DNA from: Lachnospiraceae bacterium
GTDB taxonomy: Bacteria; Bacillota; Clostridia; Lachnospirales; Lachnospiraceae
Assembly (NCBI GenBank): GCA_017538995.1
Contig: JAFYHV010000139.1
Location: 1 to 41,229 of the forward strand
DNA length: 41,229 nt
Direction of reading: 5' to 3'
Shown here: piece by piece, positions 6,738 to 15,237 of the stretch
Layout of the letters: each line of letters begins with the position of its first letter
Position numbering within the stretch: position 1 is the stretch's first letter
Translations under genes and position numbers: made by a program
Notes under the pieces: generated by a model
Seen by the model: only the letters and a program-made list of their open reading frames with translations
Databases searched by the model: none
What the model was told of the DNA's origin: nothing

Positions 6738-7916
6738 ATGCCTAATTATAGAAAAACAAAATTAGCCTGCTATCTTGGTTTTATTACTCAGGCGATAGCG
6801 GCGAATTTTGCACCGCTTTTATTTTTGAAATTTCATAAAGACTATGGGATATCGTTAGGAAATATTGCGCTTATTTCCACGGTTTATTTTTTCATGCAGC
6901 TGCTCGTGGATCTTTTCTGCGCGAAGTTTGTGGATAAGATTGGATACAGGGTTTCGATTGTGGTGTCGGAAATATGCTCGGCGGTAGGACTTGTAGGGCT
7001 TGCGTTTCTGCCTGATTTACTGCCGAATGCGTTTGTAGGAATTCTTATAAGCGTAACGGTATATGCTGTGGGCTGTGGACTGATTGAAGTTCTGGCAAGT
7101 CCGATAATCGAAGCATGTCCGTTTGAAAACAAGGAAGCGACGATGAGCCTTCTTCATTCCTTCTATTGCTGGGGATGTGTGGGAACAATCGGAATATCCA
7201 CACTTTTCTTTGCAATATTCGGAATGGACAGCTGGAGATGGCTGGCAGTTATCTGGGCTCTTGTTCCGGCCATTAATATATATAATTTTGCTACATGCCC
7301 GTTAGTTCCGATAGTCGAAGAAGGCAAGGGAATGGGAATTAGACAGCTTGGCAAAAAGCCGATTTTCTGGGTGGCGATTTGTCTTATGGTCTGCGCAGGT
7401 GCATCGGAGCTTGCGATGGCACAGTGGGCATCCGCCTATGCGGAGGCAGCACTCGGGCTTTCAAAAGCGGTCGGGGATCTTTTAGGGCCTTGTCTATTTG
7501 CGGTAACAATGGGCATTAGCCGTATCATATACGGTAAGTACGGAGAGAAATTTGACCTTAAAAAATTCATGATTGGTTCGGGATTATTATGTGTTGTATG
7601 CTATCTTTTAGCATCGCTTTCGGCCAATCCCGTTATCGGACTTATCGGTTGTATTTTCTGCGGATTTTCGGTAGGTATTATGTGGCCAGGAACCATCAGT
7701 ATATCTTCGAAGAAATTTCCGACAGGCGGAACTGCGATGTTTGCACTTCTTGCGATGGCGGGAGATTTGGGCGGAAGCATAGGACCTGCGATTGTCGGAC
7801 GCGTGACACAGTTTGCGGGTGACGATATAAGAGTAGGAATGAGAGTGGGCCTGATTTTCCCGATAGTACTTATAATAATGCTTTTTATTATCGGACATAA
7901 ATCGGACAATTCTTAA
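6738..7916 (+). CDS. Major facilitator superfamily transporter
   Basis: This 392-residue protein has about 12 hydrophobic helices, the size and layout of an MFS secondary transporter in the cytoplasmic membrane. The loop between helices 2 and 3 carries FVDKIGYR, a variant of the MFS signature loop. The repeat in the second half (YGKYGEKFDLKKF) shows the internal duplication of the family. It loosely resembles fucose-permease-like members, but no substrate can be assigned. The start is set at ATG 6738 because GAGAGG at 6726-6731 lies 6 nt before it and directly abuts the alternative ATG at 6732. It is probably a single-gene unit and the first intact chromosomal gene after the mobile element. 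Confidence 0.88.
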   Translation: MPNYRKTKLACYLGFITQAIAANFAPLLFLKFHKDYGISLGNIALISTVYFFMQLLVDLFCAKFVDKIGYRVSIVVSEICSAVGLVGLAFLPDLLPNAFVGILISVTVYAVGCGLIEVLASPIIEACPFENKEATMSLLHSFYCWGCVGTIGISTLFFAIFGMDSWRWLAVIWALVPAINIYNFATCPLVPIVEEGKGMGIRQLGKKPIFWVAICLMVCAGASELAMAQWASAYAEAALGLSKAVGDLLGPCLFAVTMGISRIIYGKYGEKFDLKKFMIGSGLLCVVCYLLASLSANPVIGLIGCIFCGFSVGIMWPGTISISSKKFPTGGTAMFALLAMAGDLGGSIGPAIVGRVTQFAGDDIRVGMRVGLIFPIVLIIMLFIIGHKSDNS

Positions 7917-8005
7917 AGGGAAATATAGCAAATCGGCGAATTTGTGATATTATAAAAATGTATTCATATGGTAACAGCAAACGGAGCAGACGAGAGGAGA
8001 AAACT

Positions 8006-8935
8006 ATGGGATACAAAAAATATTATAGGATTTTGGGAGTGATTTTAACCGCGGCACTTTTTGCCGCAACCGCAGCGTGTAAGGAAAAGCCGCAGACGAT
8101 TGACACATCGGACATCGAAGAATTAATAGAGACGCCGGCAGTTGAAAATACTACGTCGGAAAATACTGCGTCAGACGATACGACAGCCGATAATACGGAA
8201 ACGGACAATAAGTCAGCAGAAGAGGATAAGTATCCGGGCCTGGTGGTGGTTCATACAAATCAGACCTCATATACCTCATATGGAATGGCGGGTCAGACTG
8301 CACCGCCGGAAGCCGACGGAGATTTAAAAGCTGCCGACATTGTTATTACCGCCGACGGAAGAGAATATCATTATGAGCATATAGATATACAGTACGCTCC
8401 GATTGAAGAAAATTATAAGTATGACCCGTATAATGTTTCGGATGTGATTCTTGAAATTATGAAGGATTCGGGTTATGAAGAACCGTATAACGATGTTGTG
8501 GTCATGGATTCTGACGAACAGCAAACTATTGACTGGAAGTCACTTACCCGGGTAAGCGGTGTTTTAAACCCGCAGGAAGCAGACAAGATATCTTTTGAAG
8601 TTTCTATATTTGAATATGAAACCGTTGAAGTTGCAGACCAAAAATTTTTGGATTATGCGGATTCGTATAACAGTTACGACAAAATTGATTTAAATGTAAG
8701 CTCTGAAGAAAACAGCAGAACCCTTTCTAATTTCTTCCTGAAACAATCAGGTACGGTCATGCAGGCTTTTATCTGTCAGAAAGGTAATGTAATGTATATT
8801 TTTACCACAGGTTTCGCTGCAGCGCCCAGATTTAATTCCGATGCAGAAGAAATCAAACCGGTATACGATCTGGATACGGCAGAAGCGGTAATGACAGAAT
8901 TAAATGTGCCGTTTAAAATCTTTTATGAGGACTAA
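8006..8935 (+). CDS. Predicted surface lipoprotein of unknown function
   Basis: This 309-residue protein has a lipoprotein signal: MGYKKYYRIL, a hydrophobic stretch, then ATAAC with the likely lipidated C25. Residues of about 35-75 form a Thr/Asn/Asp/Glu-rich linker, followed by a globular domain of about 230 residues that I do not recognise. The -3 position of the lipobox is threonine instead of the usual leucine, so processing is likely but not certain. The start is ATG 8006 with AGAGGAG at about 7992-7998; an upstream in-frame ATG at 7958 would bury the signal sequence. The mature protein should be anchored on the outer face of the membrane. Confidence 0.8.
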   Translation: MGYKKYYRILGVILTAALFAATAACKEKPQTIDTSDIEELIETPAVENTTSENTASDDTTADNTETDNKSAEEDKYPGLVVVHTNQTSYTSYGMAGQTAPPEADGDLKAADIVITADGREYHYEHIDIQYAPIEENYKYDPYNVSDVILEIMKDSGYEEPYNDVVVMDSDEQQTIDWKSLTRVSGVLNPQEADKISFEVSIFEYETVEVADQKFLDYADSYNSYDKIDLNVSSEENSRTLSNFFLKQSGTVMQAFICQKGNVMYIFTTGFAAAPRFNSDAEEIKPVYDLDTAEAVMTELNVPFKIFYED

Positions 8936-8940
8936 GAAAT

Positions 8941-8974
8941 AAAAAAATCCCTCCGAATTAACGGAGGGATTTTC
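8941..8974. terminator. Bidirectional terminator between lipoprotein and dfx
   Basis: ATCCCTCCG (8947-8955) and CGGAGGGAT (8962-8970) pair with a 6-nt loop. Seven A on the left and four T on the right allow termination from both converging genes. Confidence 0.85.
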
Positions 8975-8989
8975 ATTATCATAAAAGAA

Positions 8990-9373
8990 TTAAATATCTG
9001 CTTTCCAGAGTCCGTGGAGGTTGCAGTATGCATATACGGCAACGGGCTTGTCGTCTGCTGCGAGAGCAAATTCAACAGCGGGTGCGCCACCGACTGCAAG
9101 GTTCTTTCTCTGGCCGCCGTTTTCGGTCTGAAGATATACCCAGAGAATGCTGTGCTCTTCGAGCATGGGATGATCAACGCTTCCGACATTAACTTTTACG
9201 ATATTGCCGTCTACGGTTACAACGGGAACATGTTTTTCGAGACTTGCGTCAACTGTTCCGGGAACAAGGGGCTTCATTGCCTCGCCGCAGCACATTGTGG
9301 GAACGGCTGTGGGATTAATAACACCGATTATCTTTCCGCATCTTTCACAGATGTAAAACTTAACTTCACTCAT
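8990..9373 (-). CDS. dfx: Desulfoferrodoxin (2Fe superoxide reductase)
   Basis: This 127-residue cytoplasmic enzyme reduces superoxide to hydrogen peroxide without releasing oxygen, a typical defence of anaerobes. The N-terminal desulforedoxin domain has iron ligands C9, C12, C28 and C29 (CERC...CC). The catalytic domain has E46-K47-H48, H68, H74, C117 and H120 (CNLHGLW), the complete four-His one-Cys active centre with the catalytic lysine. Full length matches the 2Fe class. It is the second gene of a leftward pair with thioredoxin, 34 bp after it, with GGAGGA as the ribosome binding site. Rubredoxin, the usual electron donor, is not encoded nearby. Confidence 0.95.
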   Translation of the reverse strand: MSEVKFYICERCGKIIGVINPTAVPTMCCGEAMKPLVPGTVDASLEKHVPVVTVDGNIVKVNVGSVDHPMLEEHSILWVYLQTENGGQRKNLAVGGAPAVEFALAADDKPVAVYAYCNLHGLWKADI

Positions 9374-9407
9374 TTTTATTTCCTCCTTAAAAATTTTGTA
9401 CTCTTAA

Positions 9408-9713
9408 CTACTGAAGCAGCTCGAGTATTCTTGCTTTGGAAAGCGCGCCGACATGCTTTGTAACGATTTCGCCGTCTTTAAGCACTACGAGTGTGGGAAT
9501 ACTCATTACACCGAACTCTTCTGCCAGATCCTGCTCATCGTCGATATCGATTTTACCGACGGTAAATTCAGGATGTTCCTCTGCGATTTCATCTACCAAA
9601 GGAGAAACCATCTGACAGGGTCCGCACCATGTTGCGAAGAAGTCTAAAAGAACCTTTTTATCACTCTTTTTTATCTCTTCGATATTATCATTTGTTACAT
9701 TTATTACTGACAT
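9408..9713 (-). CDS. trxA: Thioredoxin
   Basis: This 101-residue thioredoxin reduces protein disulfides in the cytoplasm. The active site WCGPC is at about residues 29-33, the cis-proline motif SIPTLVV and the family's KIDIDD strand follow. The start is placed at the ATG complementary to 9711-9713, giving the usual thioredoxin length; the longer frame to 9797 would add 28 unlikely residues upstream. It is the first gene of a leftward operon with the superoxide reductase, which suggests a shared response to oxygen. A thioredoxin reductase is not encoded in the window. Confidence 0.93.
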   Translation of the reverse strand: MSVINVTNDNIEEIKKSDKKVLLDFFATWCGPCQMVSPLVDEIAEEHPEFTVGKIDIDDEQDLAEEFGVMSIPTLVVLKDGEIVTKHVGALSKARILELLQ

Positions 9714-9750
9714 ATTATACCCCTTTCCGTAATCACTTTTATTCGTACTC

Positions 9751-9768
9751 CTATAGTAACTATTATAG
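9751..9768 (-). promoter_or_regulatory. trxA-dfx promoter with overlapping palindrome
   Basis: On the minus strand TATAAT (9767-9762) is a good -10 box 48 bp before the trxA start codon. It lies inside the 18-bp imperfect palindrome CTATAGTAACTATTATAG, symmetric at 14 of 18 positions. Its AT-rich form resembles the PerR box of peroxide-responsive Gram-positive regulators, but the spacing differs by one base. An operator covering the -10 box fits repression under low oxygen. The -35 box is weak. Confidence 0.4.
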
Positions 9769-9800
9769 TTGATAAAAAATAAAAATCTATGTGACAAAAT

Positions 9801-9822
9801 GCCGATTAAAATCGGCTTTTTT
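9801..9822 (+). terminator. Short U-tailed hairpin upstream of putP
   Basis: GCCGAT (9801-9806) and ATCGGC (9811-9816) form a short stem followed by six T on the plus strand. No plus-strand gene precedes it, so it may block antisense read-through away from the trxA promoter or be accidental. Confidence 0.4.
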
Positions 9823-9849
9823 AGGTGAGATTTGCTTTGTCAATAATAC

Positions 9850-9878
9850 TTGCAAATATTCTTTTTAAATTGTATTCT
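9850..9878 (+). promoter_or_regulatory. Promoter of the putP operon
   Basis: TTGCAA (9850-9855), a 17-bp spacer and TATTCT (9873-9878) form a housekeeping-type promoter 48 bp before the putP start. Confidence 0.55.
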
Positions 9879-9926
9879 AAAAGAGGTTGATTTTATTTAA
9901 ATAAAGCAGAAAGCGGTGGAGAAATT

Positions 9927-11450
9927 ATGGAAAAAAATTATTTGGAAATGTCAGCTTTTATAGTTTATCTGGTGGTTGTTCTTGCAATCGGTATTTTCTT
10001 CTTCGTAAAGGGCAGAAAGCAGACCGGTGACAAGGCATATTTCCTTGGCGGAAGACAGATGAACGGATTTGTTGCAGCACTCTCGGCAGGTGCTTCCGAC
10101 ATGAGTGCGTGGGTTCTTATGGGCCTTCCCGGATCCATTTACCTTTGGGGTATGGGTCAGGTTTGGATTTCTGTAGGTCTTATGATAGGAACCATCTGTG
10201 CATGGGTTTTCATTGCACCCAGATTAAGAAAGTATTCTATCAAGGCTAACGACTCAATTACAATTCCTCAGTTTCTGACAAACAGATTCAAGGAAAAGAA
10301 TCCTGCTCTTCAGGCAGTATGTGCGGTTATCTTTATTGTTGTTTACTGTATCTATTCCGCATCAAGTATTTATGCATGCGGTTCACTGTTTAACAATATT
10401 TTCGGATGGGATCCCCTCATCGCCATGATCGGCGCTACGATTATCATCCTTCTTTACACATTCCTCGGCGGTTTCAATGCGGTTTGCTGGACCGACTTCT
10501 TCCAGGGAATGTTAATGTTAATGGCTCTCATGGCTGCACCTATCGTTGCACTCATAGTCATGAACAGACCCGGATTTACTCCCGTTGCTCAGGTAGTAAC
10601 AGATGAAAACTACTACAACATTTTATCAAGCGGTAAATTTGATTATAACAGTCTTAAGGATATCTTAAGCGGTCTCGGCTGGGGCCTCGGCTACATGGGT
10701 ATGCCTCATATCCTTGTAAGATATATGTCTATTAAGTCCGAAAAAGAAATGAGAAGATCTCAGATTATCGGATGTTTCTGGACAACACTTATTCTTATCA
10801 TGGCTTCCGTAGTTGCACTCGTTGCTCATCAGTATCTTGGCACAAGCCTTGGCGCAGATGACAGAAGCTTTGTATTTATCACAATGGTTCGTGCATTGTT
10901 CCCCGCACTTATTGCAGGTATCCTTTTATCGGCAATTCTTGCAGCTTCAATGTCAACGGCGGACTCACAGCTTCTTGCTTCATCCTCCGCTTTTGCAACA
11001 GACTTCTACAAACCTGTTCTTCGTAAAAAAGCAGGCGATAAGGAAATGCTTGTTGTCGGCAGAGGCGTAGTTGCATTTATCTCGGTTATTGCACTTATGA
11101 TTGCGGTTAATCCTAACTGTAAAGGCATCATGGCGCTGGTTGAATGTGCATGGGGTGCATTCGGTGCGGCATTCGGACCTGCTATCATTCTTGCTCTTTA
11201 CTGGAAGAGATTTACATACAAAGGTGCCATCGCAGGTATCGTTGCAGGTTTCGCAATGGATGCTTTCTGGTACTGCTGCCTTTCAGGTTCTGTTGAAAAG
11301 CTCTGCATCTTCAACACAGGACTTTACGAGATTATCCCCGGATTTATCTTCAGTTTAATCGTGGCTGTAGTTGTTTCACTTATTGACAAAAAGCCCGCAA
11401 GAGAAGTTAGTGATTTGTTTGATGAAGTATCAAGAATGAAAGAGGAATAA
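9927..11450 (+). CDS. putP: Sodium/proline symporter (SSS family)
   Basis: This 507-residue membrane protein of the solute:sodium symporter family matches PutP in length and sequence. The first-helix region is followed by YFLGGRQMNGFVAALSAGAS, and SDMSAWVLMGLPGSIY is the PutP hallmark near the sodium and proline sites. About 13 transmembrane helices are visible, including the family stretch AAILAASMSTADSQLLASSSA. It should import proline with sodium as a nutrient or osmoprotectant. GGTGGAG lies before ATG 9927. It leads a three-gene run with a sugar-kinase-like protein 21 bp downstream and a K+ channel after that. Confidence 0.92.
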   Translation: MEKNYLEMSAFIVYLVVVLAIGIFFFVKGRKQTGDKAYFLGGRQMNGFVAALSAGASDMSAWVLMGLPGSIYLWGMGQVWISVGLMIGTICAWVFIAPRLRKYSIKANDSITIPQFLTNRFKEKNPALQAVCAVIFIVVYCIYSASSIYACGSLFNNIFGWDPLIAMIGATIIILLYTFLGGFNAVCWTDFFQGMLMLMALMAAPIVALIVMNRPGFTPVAQVVTDENYYNILSSGKFDYNSLKDILSGLGWGLGYMGMPHILVRYMSIKSEKEMRRSQIIGCFWTTLILIMASVVALVAHQYLGTSLGADDRSFVFITMVRALFPALIAGILLSAILAASMSTADSQLLASSSAFATDFYKPVLRKKAGDKEMLVVGRGVVAFISVIALMIAVNPNCKGIMALVECAWGAFGAAFGPAIILALYWKRFTYKGAIAGIVAGFAMDAFWYCCLSGSVEKLCIFNTGLYEIIPGFIFSLIVAVVVSLIDKKPAREVSDLFDEVSRMKEE

Positions 11451-11471
11451 TTCTTCTGACAGGGTGGTTAT

Positions 11472-12743
11472 ATGCAGAAAAGCGAACTAGTTGAGAGCTT
11501 AAAAAACGGATCGCTTGACAATATTCTTGTCGACATCTACTTGGACAAAACAAAACTTGATTATCAGTGCGCAAGATATATTGCGGCGTGCGAAAAATTT
11601 GAACTCTTATTCGGAAGCGGAGATTTAAGTATTTTCTCCGCTCCCGGAAGAATAGAAATCATCGGAAATAATACCGATCATCAGCACGGAAAAGTTATAG
11701 CCGCAGCCGTAAATGCGGATGTAATTGCTGTTGTAAAAAAATCCGAAGATGATTTTGTGAGAATGGTTTCGGGAGAAAACCCCGAGATTAAGATTGATAT
11801 CAATGCGCTTGATATCAGTGACGAAGAAGCAAAGAGTACGACAGCGCTCATAAAAGGAATGTTAAACGGCCTTAAGGATATGGGCTATGCACTCGGCGGA
11901 TTCGCTGCCTACATAACCTCAGACATTCCCGTAGGCTCGGCATTTGCTTCTTCTGCTGCATTCGAAACGCTCCTTGGCAATATTGTATCGGGACTTTTTA
12001 ACGATATGAAAATCAGCGCCAGAGAGATAGCTCAGATCGGTCAGTATTCCGAAAACATTTACTTCGGAAAACCTTCAGGGCTTATGGATCAGACGGCATG
12101 CTCCGTCGGCGGATTTGTTTATATTGATTTTTCGAATCCCGCAGAACCTCAGATTGAAAAAATTGATTCCGATTTATCGGACTATTCGATATGTATAACG
12201 GATACAAAGAGTGTGAGCGGTGACCAGAGTACCGAATACGCTTTGATTATTTCCGAAATGAAAAGCGTTGCGAACGAACTCGGCAAAGAGTTTTTAAACG
12301 ATGTCGACAAGGCAGAGTTTGAAGAAAAGATGCATTCGCTTCGCGAAAAATGTTCCGACCGTGCAATTCTTCGTGCAATGCATTTCTTTGCGGAGAACGA
12401 AAGAGTCGGACAGGTTTTAAAAGCATTAAAAAACAAAGACACGGATTTGTTTATCAAAAACGAAAACGAGTCCGGCAATTCTTCTTTTATGTACCTTCAG
12501 AATGTCAGCTCGCCGATTGAGTACTTAAAGCAGGATTTATCATTAGCACTTGCGGTAAGTGAAAACATTCTTGAAAAAGATGAAGCGTGCAGAATTCATG
12601 CGTCCGGATTTTCGGGTGTTATGGAAGCGTTCGTTAAAAACGAAAATGTGGAAAAGTACAAAGCACGTCTGGAAGAAGTGTTCCCCGACTGCCTCTGCAG
12701 CGTGGTGAAAATCAGAAAAGCAGGCGGTATCCGCGTAATCTGA
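11472..12743 (+). CDS. GHMP kinase of the galactokinase family
   Basis: This 423-residue soluble GHMP kinase has the galactokinase layout. Motif 1 is SAPGRIEIIGNNTDHQHG (56-73), the ATP-binding motif 2 is PVGSAFASSAA (153-163), the catalytic aspartate is in GLMDQ (about D206), and motif 3 is ASGFSGVMEAF near the C-terminus. Canonical galactokinases read GEHTDY at motif 1; here glutamate and histidine, which touch the sugar, are both asparagine. A galactose-like substrate is likely but not certain, so no symbol is given. No other Leloir-pathway gene is nearby. It begins 21 bp after putP and ends 14 bp before the channel gene. Confidence 0.82.
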   Translation: MQKSELVESLKNGSLDNILVDIYLDKTKLDYQCARYIAACEKFELLFGSGDLSIFSAPGRIEIIGNNTDHQHGKVIAAAVNADVIAVVKKSEDDFVRMVSGENPEIKIDINALDISDEEAKSTTALIKGMLNGLKDMGYALGGFAAYITSDIPVGSAFASSAAFETLLGNIVSGLFNDMKISAREIAQIGQYSENIYFGKPSGLMDQTACSVGGFVYIDFSNPAEPQIEKIDSDLSDYSICITDTKSVSGDQSTEYALIISEMKSVANELGKEFLNDVDKAEFEEKMHSLREKCSDRAILRAMHFFAENERVGQVLKALKNKDTDLFIKNENESGNSSFMYLQNVSSPIEYLKQDLSLALAVSENILEKDEACRIHASGFSGVMEAFVKNENVEKYKARLEEVFPDCLCSVVKIRKAGGIRVI

Positions 12744-12757
12744 TTTAAGGAGAATTA

Positions 12758-13915
12758 ATGACAAAATTTCGTAAAAGACTTTTTGAAATAGTACAGATAG
12801 GAGCGGCGAAAGATCTCTTGAGCCGTTCTTTTGATGTAATTATTTCGGTAATTATTGTCTTAAATATTGTCGTTACTTTCCTGGCAACATTCTCAGAGTT
12901 TGGTCCTTTTCTGAAGGTTTTAAAAGGCATTGAGCTTGCAACCATTATTTTCTTCACCATAGAATATCTCGCAAGACTTATAACCGCTGATTTTCTTTAT
13001 CCGAACAAGACCAAATGGAAAGCTGTAATAGCATTTATCTTTTCGTTTTACGGAATCATAGATTTCTTAAGCTGCTTCCCTTATTACATTCCGCTTGCGA
13101 CACCGACAGGTCTTGCGGTACTGCGTCTTTTCAGAGTGTTCAGAATATTCAGGCTCTTTAAAATCAATTCGCAGTTTGATGCGTTTAACGTAATCGTAAA
13201 TGTTTTAAACGAACGAAAGAAACAGCTTATATCCTCGGTTGTTCTGATTCTGATGTTAATGCTTTCGGCTTCGATGCTTATGTATGGCGTGGAGCATGAA
13301 GCACAGCCCGAAGTTTTCCAGAATGCTCTGTCAGGCTTCTGGTGGTCTATGGCTACGGTATTTACGATAGGCTACGGAGACATTTACCCGATTACCTTAT
13401 TAGGTAAATTCTTAGCCTTAATAATTTCCTTCCTCGGCGTCGGAATAGTCGCAATACCTACAGGTATTATTTCCGCAGGCTTCGTTGAGCAGTTTGCAAA
13501 AATGAATATGTACAAAGGTCATGGCGAAGGACACGAGCTTGAATTTATTACGGGCGTTCTGGATGAGAAGCATAAATGGGTAAACAAAGCCATAAAAGAT
13601 ATAGTGGTTCCTCCGCAGTCACTGATAGTTCAGGTTATAAGGGACGGAGAGAACTTAACTCCCAACGGCAGTCTGGTGCTTCAGGATAACGATACGGTCG
13701 TAATAGCTGCCAAGAATTATCGTGACGAAGATGTTCACTTAAACGAAATCCAGATGCTTGAAGGCGATAAATGGCTCGGCAGCGAGATAAAAGATTTAGA
13801 ACTTCCGTTGGATGAAAAGATAGTAATGATAAAAAGAGGCACCAAAATAATCGTTCCCAACGGCAGTACAGTCATTAAAAAGGGCGATTCGCTGGTAATG
13901 TATCACACGGAATAA
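12758..13915 (+). CDS. Voltage-gated potassium channel with two TrkA-C domains
   Basis: This 385-residue protein has six membrane segments in the S1-S6 layout. S4 is RLFRVFRIFRLFK (123-135) with a positive residue at every third position, a complete voltage sensor. The pore helix leads to the potassium selectivity filter TIGYGD (203-208). The cytoplasmic C-terminus (about 260-385) holds two tandem TrkA-C/RCK_C-like units, each ending in a G-D-x-L/V-V strand, without a nucleotide-binding TrkA-N domain. It should pass K+ when the membrane depolarises or a ligand binds the C-domains. AAGGAGA precedes ATG 12758, 14 bp after the kinase gene. Coupling to sodium-driven proline uptake suggests an osmotic role, which is inference. 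Confidence 0.9.
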   Translation: MTKFRKRLFEIVQIGAAKDLLSRSFDVIISVIIVLNIVVTFLATFSEFGPFLKVLKGIELATIIFFTIEYLARLITADFLYPNKTKWKAVIAFIFSFYGIIDFLSCFPYYIPLATPTGLAVLRLFRVFRIFRLFKINSQFDAFNVIVNVLNERKKQLISSVVLILMLMLSASMLMYGVEHEAQPEVFQNALSGFWWSMATVFTIGYGDIYPITLLGKFLALIISFLGVGIVAIPTGIISAGFVEQFAKMNMYKGHGEGHELEFITGVLDEKHKWVNKAIKDIVVPPQSLIVQVIRDGENLTPNGSLVLQDNDTVVIAAKNYRDEDVHLNEIQMLEGDKWLGSEIKDLELPLDEKIVMIKRGTKIIVPNGSTVIKKGDSLVMYHTE

Positions 13916-13954
13916 TCATGTTTTCGAAGCAGGAAAGCATGATTATTTTTTTGT
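13911..13954 (+). terminator. Terminator of the putP operon
   Basis: AATAATCATG (13911-13920) and CATGATTATT (13938-13947) form a 10-bp stem followed by T-rich sequence. The left arm contains the channel gene's TAA stop codon. Confidence 0.75.
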
Positions 13955-13974
13955 ACACAAATATTGTACTTTCG

Positions 13975-14003
13975 TTGATAAAAAACACTATATATGGTAA
14001 AAT
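13975..14003 (+). promoter_or_regulatory. Promoter of the PLP enzyme - dapF - murE run
   Basis: TTGATA (13975-13980), a 17-bp spacer and TAAAAT (13998-14003) lie 32 bp before ATG 14035. Consensus quality and spacing are good. Confidence 0.65.
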
Positions 14004-14034
14004 ATCTCTGTATAGGAATTTTAACGGAGGGCGT

Positions 14035-15219
14035 ATGGAAAAAGTAGAAAATTATTATGCCGATTATGATAAAAAAGAGAATCTTTCGTTTGACAGTAAG
14101 GTAGTTCACGGAGCGCTCGGATGCGACCCCATCAGCGGAGCTGTCAGCTTTCCGATTTTCCAATCTGCTACATTCAGACACAGAGATTTCGGGGTTTCAA
14201 CGGGATATGATTATTCCAGACTTCAGAACCCCACAAGACAGGAACTTGAACGTACTATGGCTATCCTTGAGGAAGGCGTTGAAGCATTTGCTTTCACTTC
14301 CGGTCAGGCTGCCAGCATGTCCGTATTCGATTATTTAAAGCGCGGTGAGCACTGTCTTTTATGCGACGATTTATACGGCGGAACACACAGAATCGTCGAA
14401 GATATTTTCAGAGTAAACGGAATTGATATTTCTTATGTCGATATGTTTGATCTTGAGAATGTTAAAAAAGCAATCCAGCCGAACACCAAGATGGTCTTCC
14501 TTGAGACACCGACCAACCCCATGATGAAGGTTGGCGACATCAAGGGCATCGCTAAAGTTGCACATGCTGCAGGCGCACTCTTTGTAGTTGATAATACTTT
14601 TATGACACCTTATTTCCAGAGACCGCTTACACTCGGTGCAGATATCGTTGTTCACAGCGGAACGAAATATCTCTGCGGTCACAATGATGTTGTGGCAGGT
14701 ATGGTTGTTATTAAAGACGAAGCGCTTTCGCATCATTTCCATATCCAGTTAAAGAGCTTGGGCTCGGGACTCGGACCCATGGACAGCTGGCTTATCATCA
14801 GAGGTATCAAGACACTTTCCTTAAGAATGAAGAAGCACAACGAAAACGCAAAGATTGTCGCAGAGTGGCTTAGAAACCATCCCAAGGTAAAGAAGGTTTA
14901 CTATGTTGGTTTCGAAGATCATCCGGGCTACGAAATGAACCTTTCACAGGCTTCGGGCTTCGGCGGAATGATTTCCTTCGAACTAGATTGTGAAGAGAGC
15001 GCAAGAAAACTTTTATCCAATGTAAAGATGGTTCTCTTTGCAGAGAGTCTCGGCGGAACCGAAACACTTGTAACATATCCGATTACCCAGACTCACGAGG
15101 ATGTTCCCGACGACATCAGAAGAGCACTCGGAATTAACGAAGCATTCATAAGAATCTCTGTAGGTATCGAAGATCCTCAGGATATTATCGATGACCTTGA
15201 ACAGGCATTAAACTCATAA
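14035..15219 (+). CDS. Cys/Met metabolism PLP-dependent enzyme (cystathionine synthase/lyase type)
   Basis: This 394-residue enzyme belongs to the fold-type I Cys/Met family that includes MetB, MetC, MetY and methionine gamma-lyase. The cofactor lysine is K211 in VHSGTKYLCGHNDVVAG. YDYSRLQNPTRQELE (about 58-72) binds the phosphate of the neighbouring subunit, and FTSGQAA and ETPTNP are further signatures. It acts in transsulfuration or sulfur amino-acid breakdown; sequence alone does not separate gamma-synthase from beta- or gamma-lyase. The start is ATG 14035 with CGGAGG 4 nt upstream; the open frame extends further but into the promoter. It heads a rightward run with dapF 18 bp later. Confidence 0.9.
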   Translation: MEKVENYYADYDKKENLSFDSKVVHGALGCDPISGAVSFPIFQSATFRHRDFGVSTGYDYSRLQNPTRQELERTMAILEEGVEAFAFTSGQAASMSVFDYLKRGEHCLLCDDLYGGTHRIVEDIFRVNGIDISYVDMFDLENVKKAIQPNTKMVFLETPTNPMMKVGDIKGIAKVAHAAGALFVVDNTFMTPYFQRPLTLGADIVVHSGTKYLCGHNDVVAGMVVIKDEALSHHFHIQLKSLGSGLGPMDSWLIIRGIKTLSLRMKKHNENAKIVAEWLRNHPKVKKVYYVGFEDHPGYEMNLSQASGFGGMISFELDCEESARKLLSNVKMVLFAESLGGTETLVTYPITQTHEDVPDDIRRALGINEAFIRISVGIEDPQDIIDDLEQALNS

Positions 15220-15237
15220 AAGACAAGAAGGTATAAA

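Noticed and set aside
9014..9463. 149-codon rightward open frame
   Set aside because: It is antisense to the superoxide reductase gene, whose active-site residues are all present on the other strand.
13918..14034. N-terminal extension of the PLP enzyme
   Set aside because: It would include the terminator hairpin and the promoter; ATG 14035 has a strong ribosome binding site.
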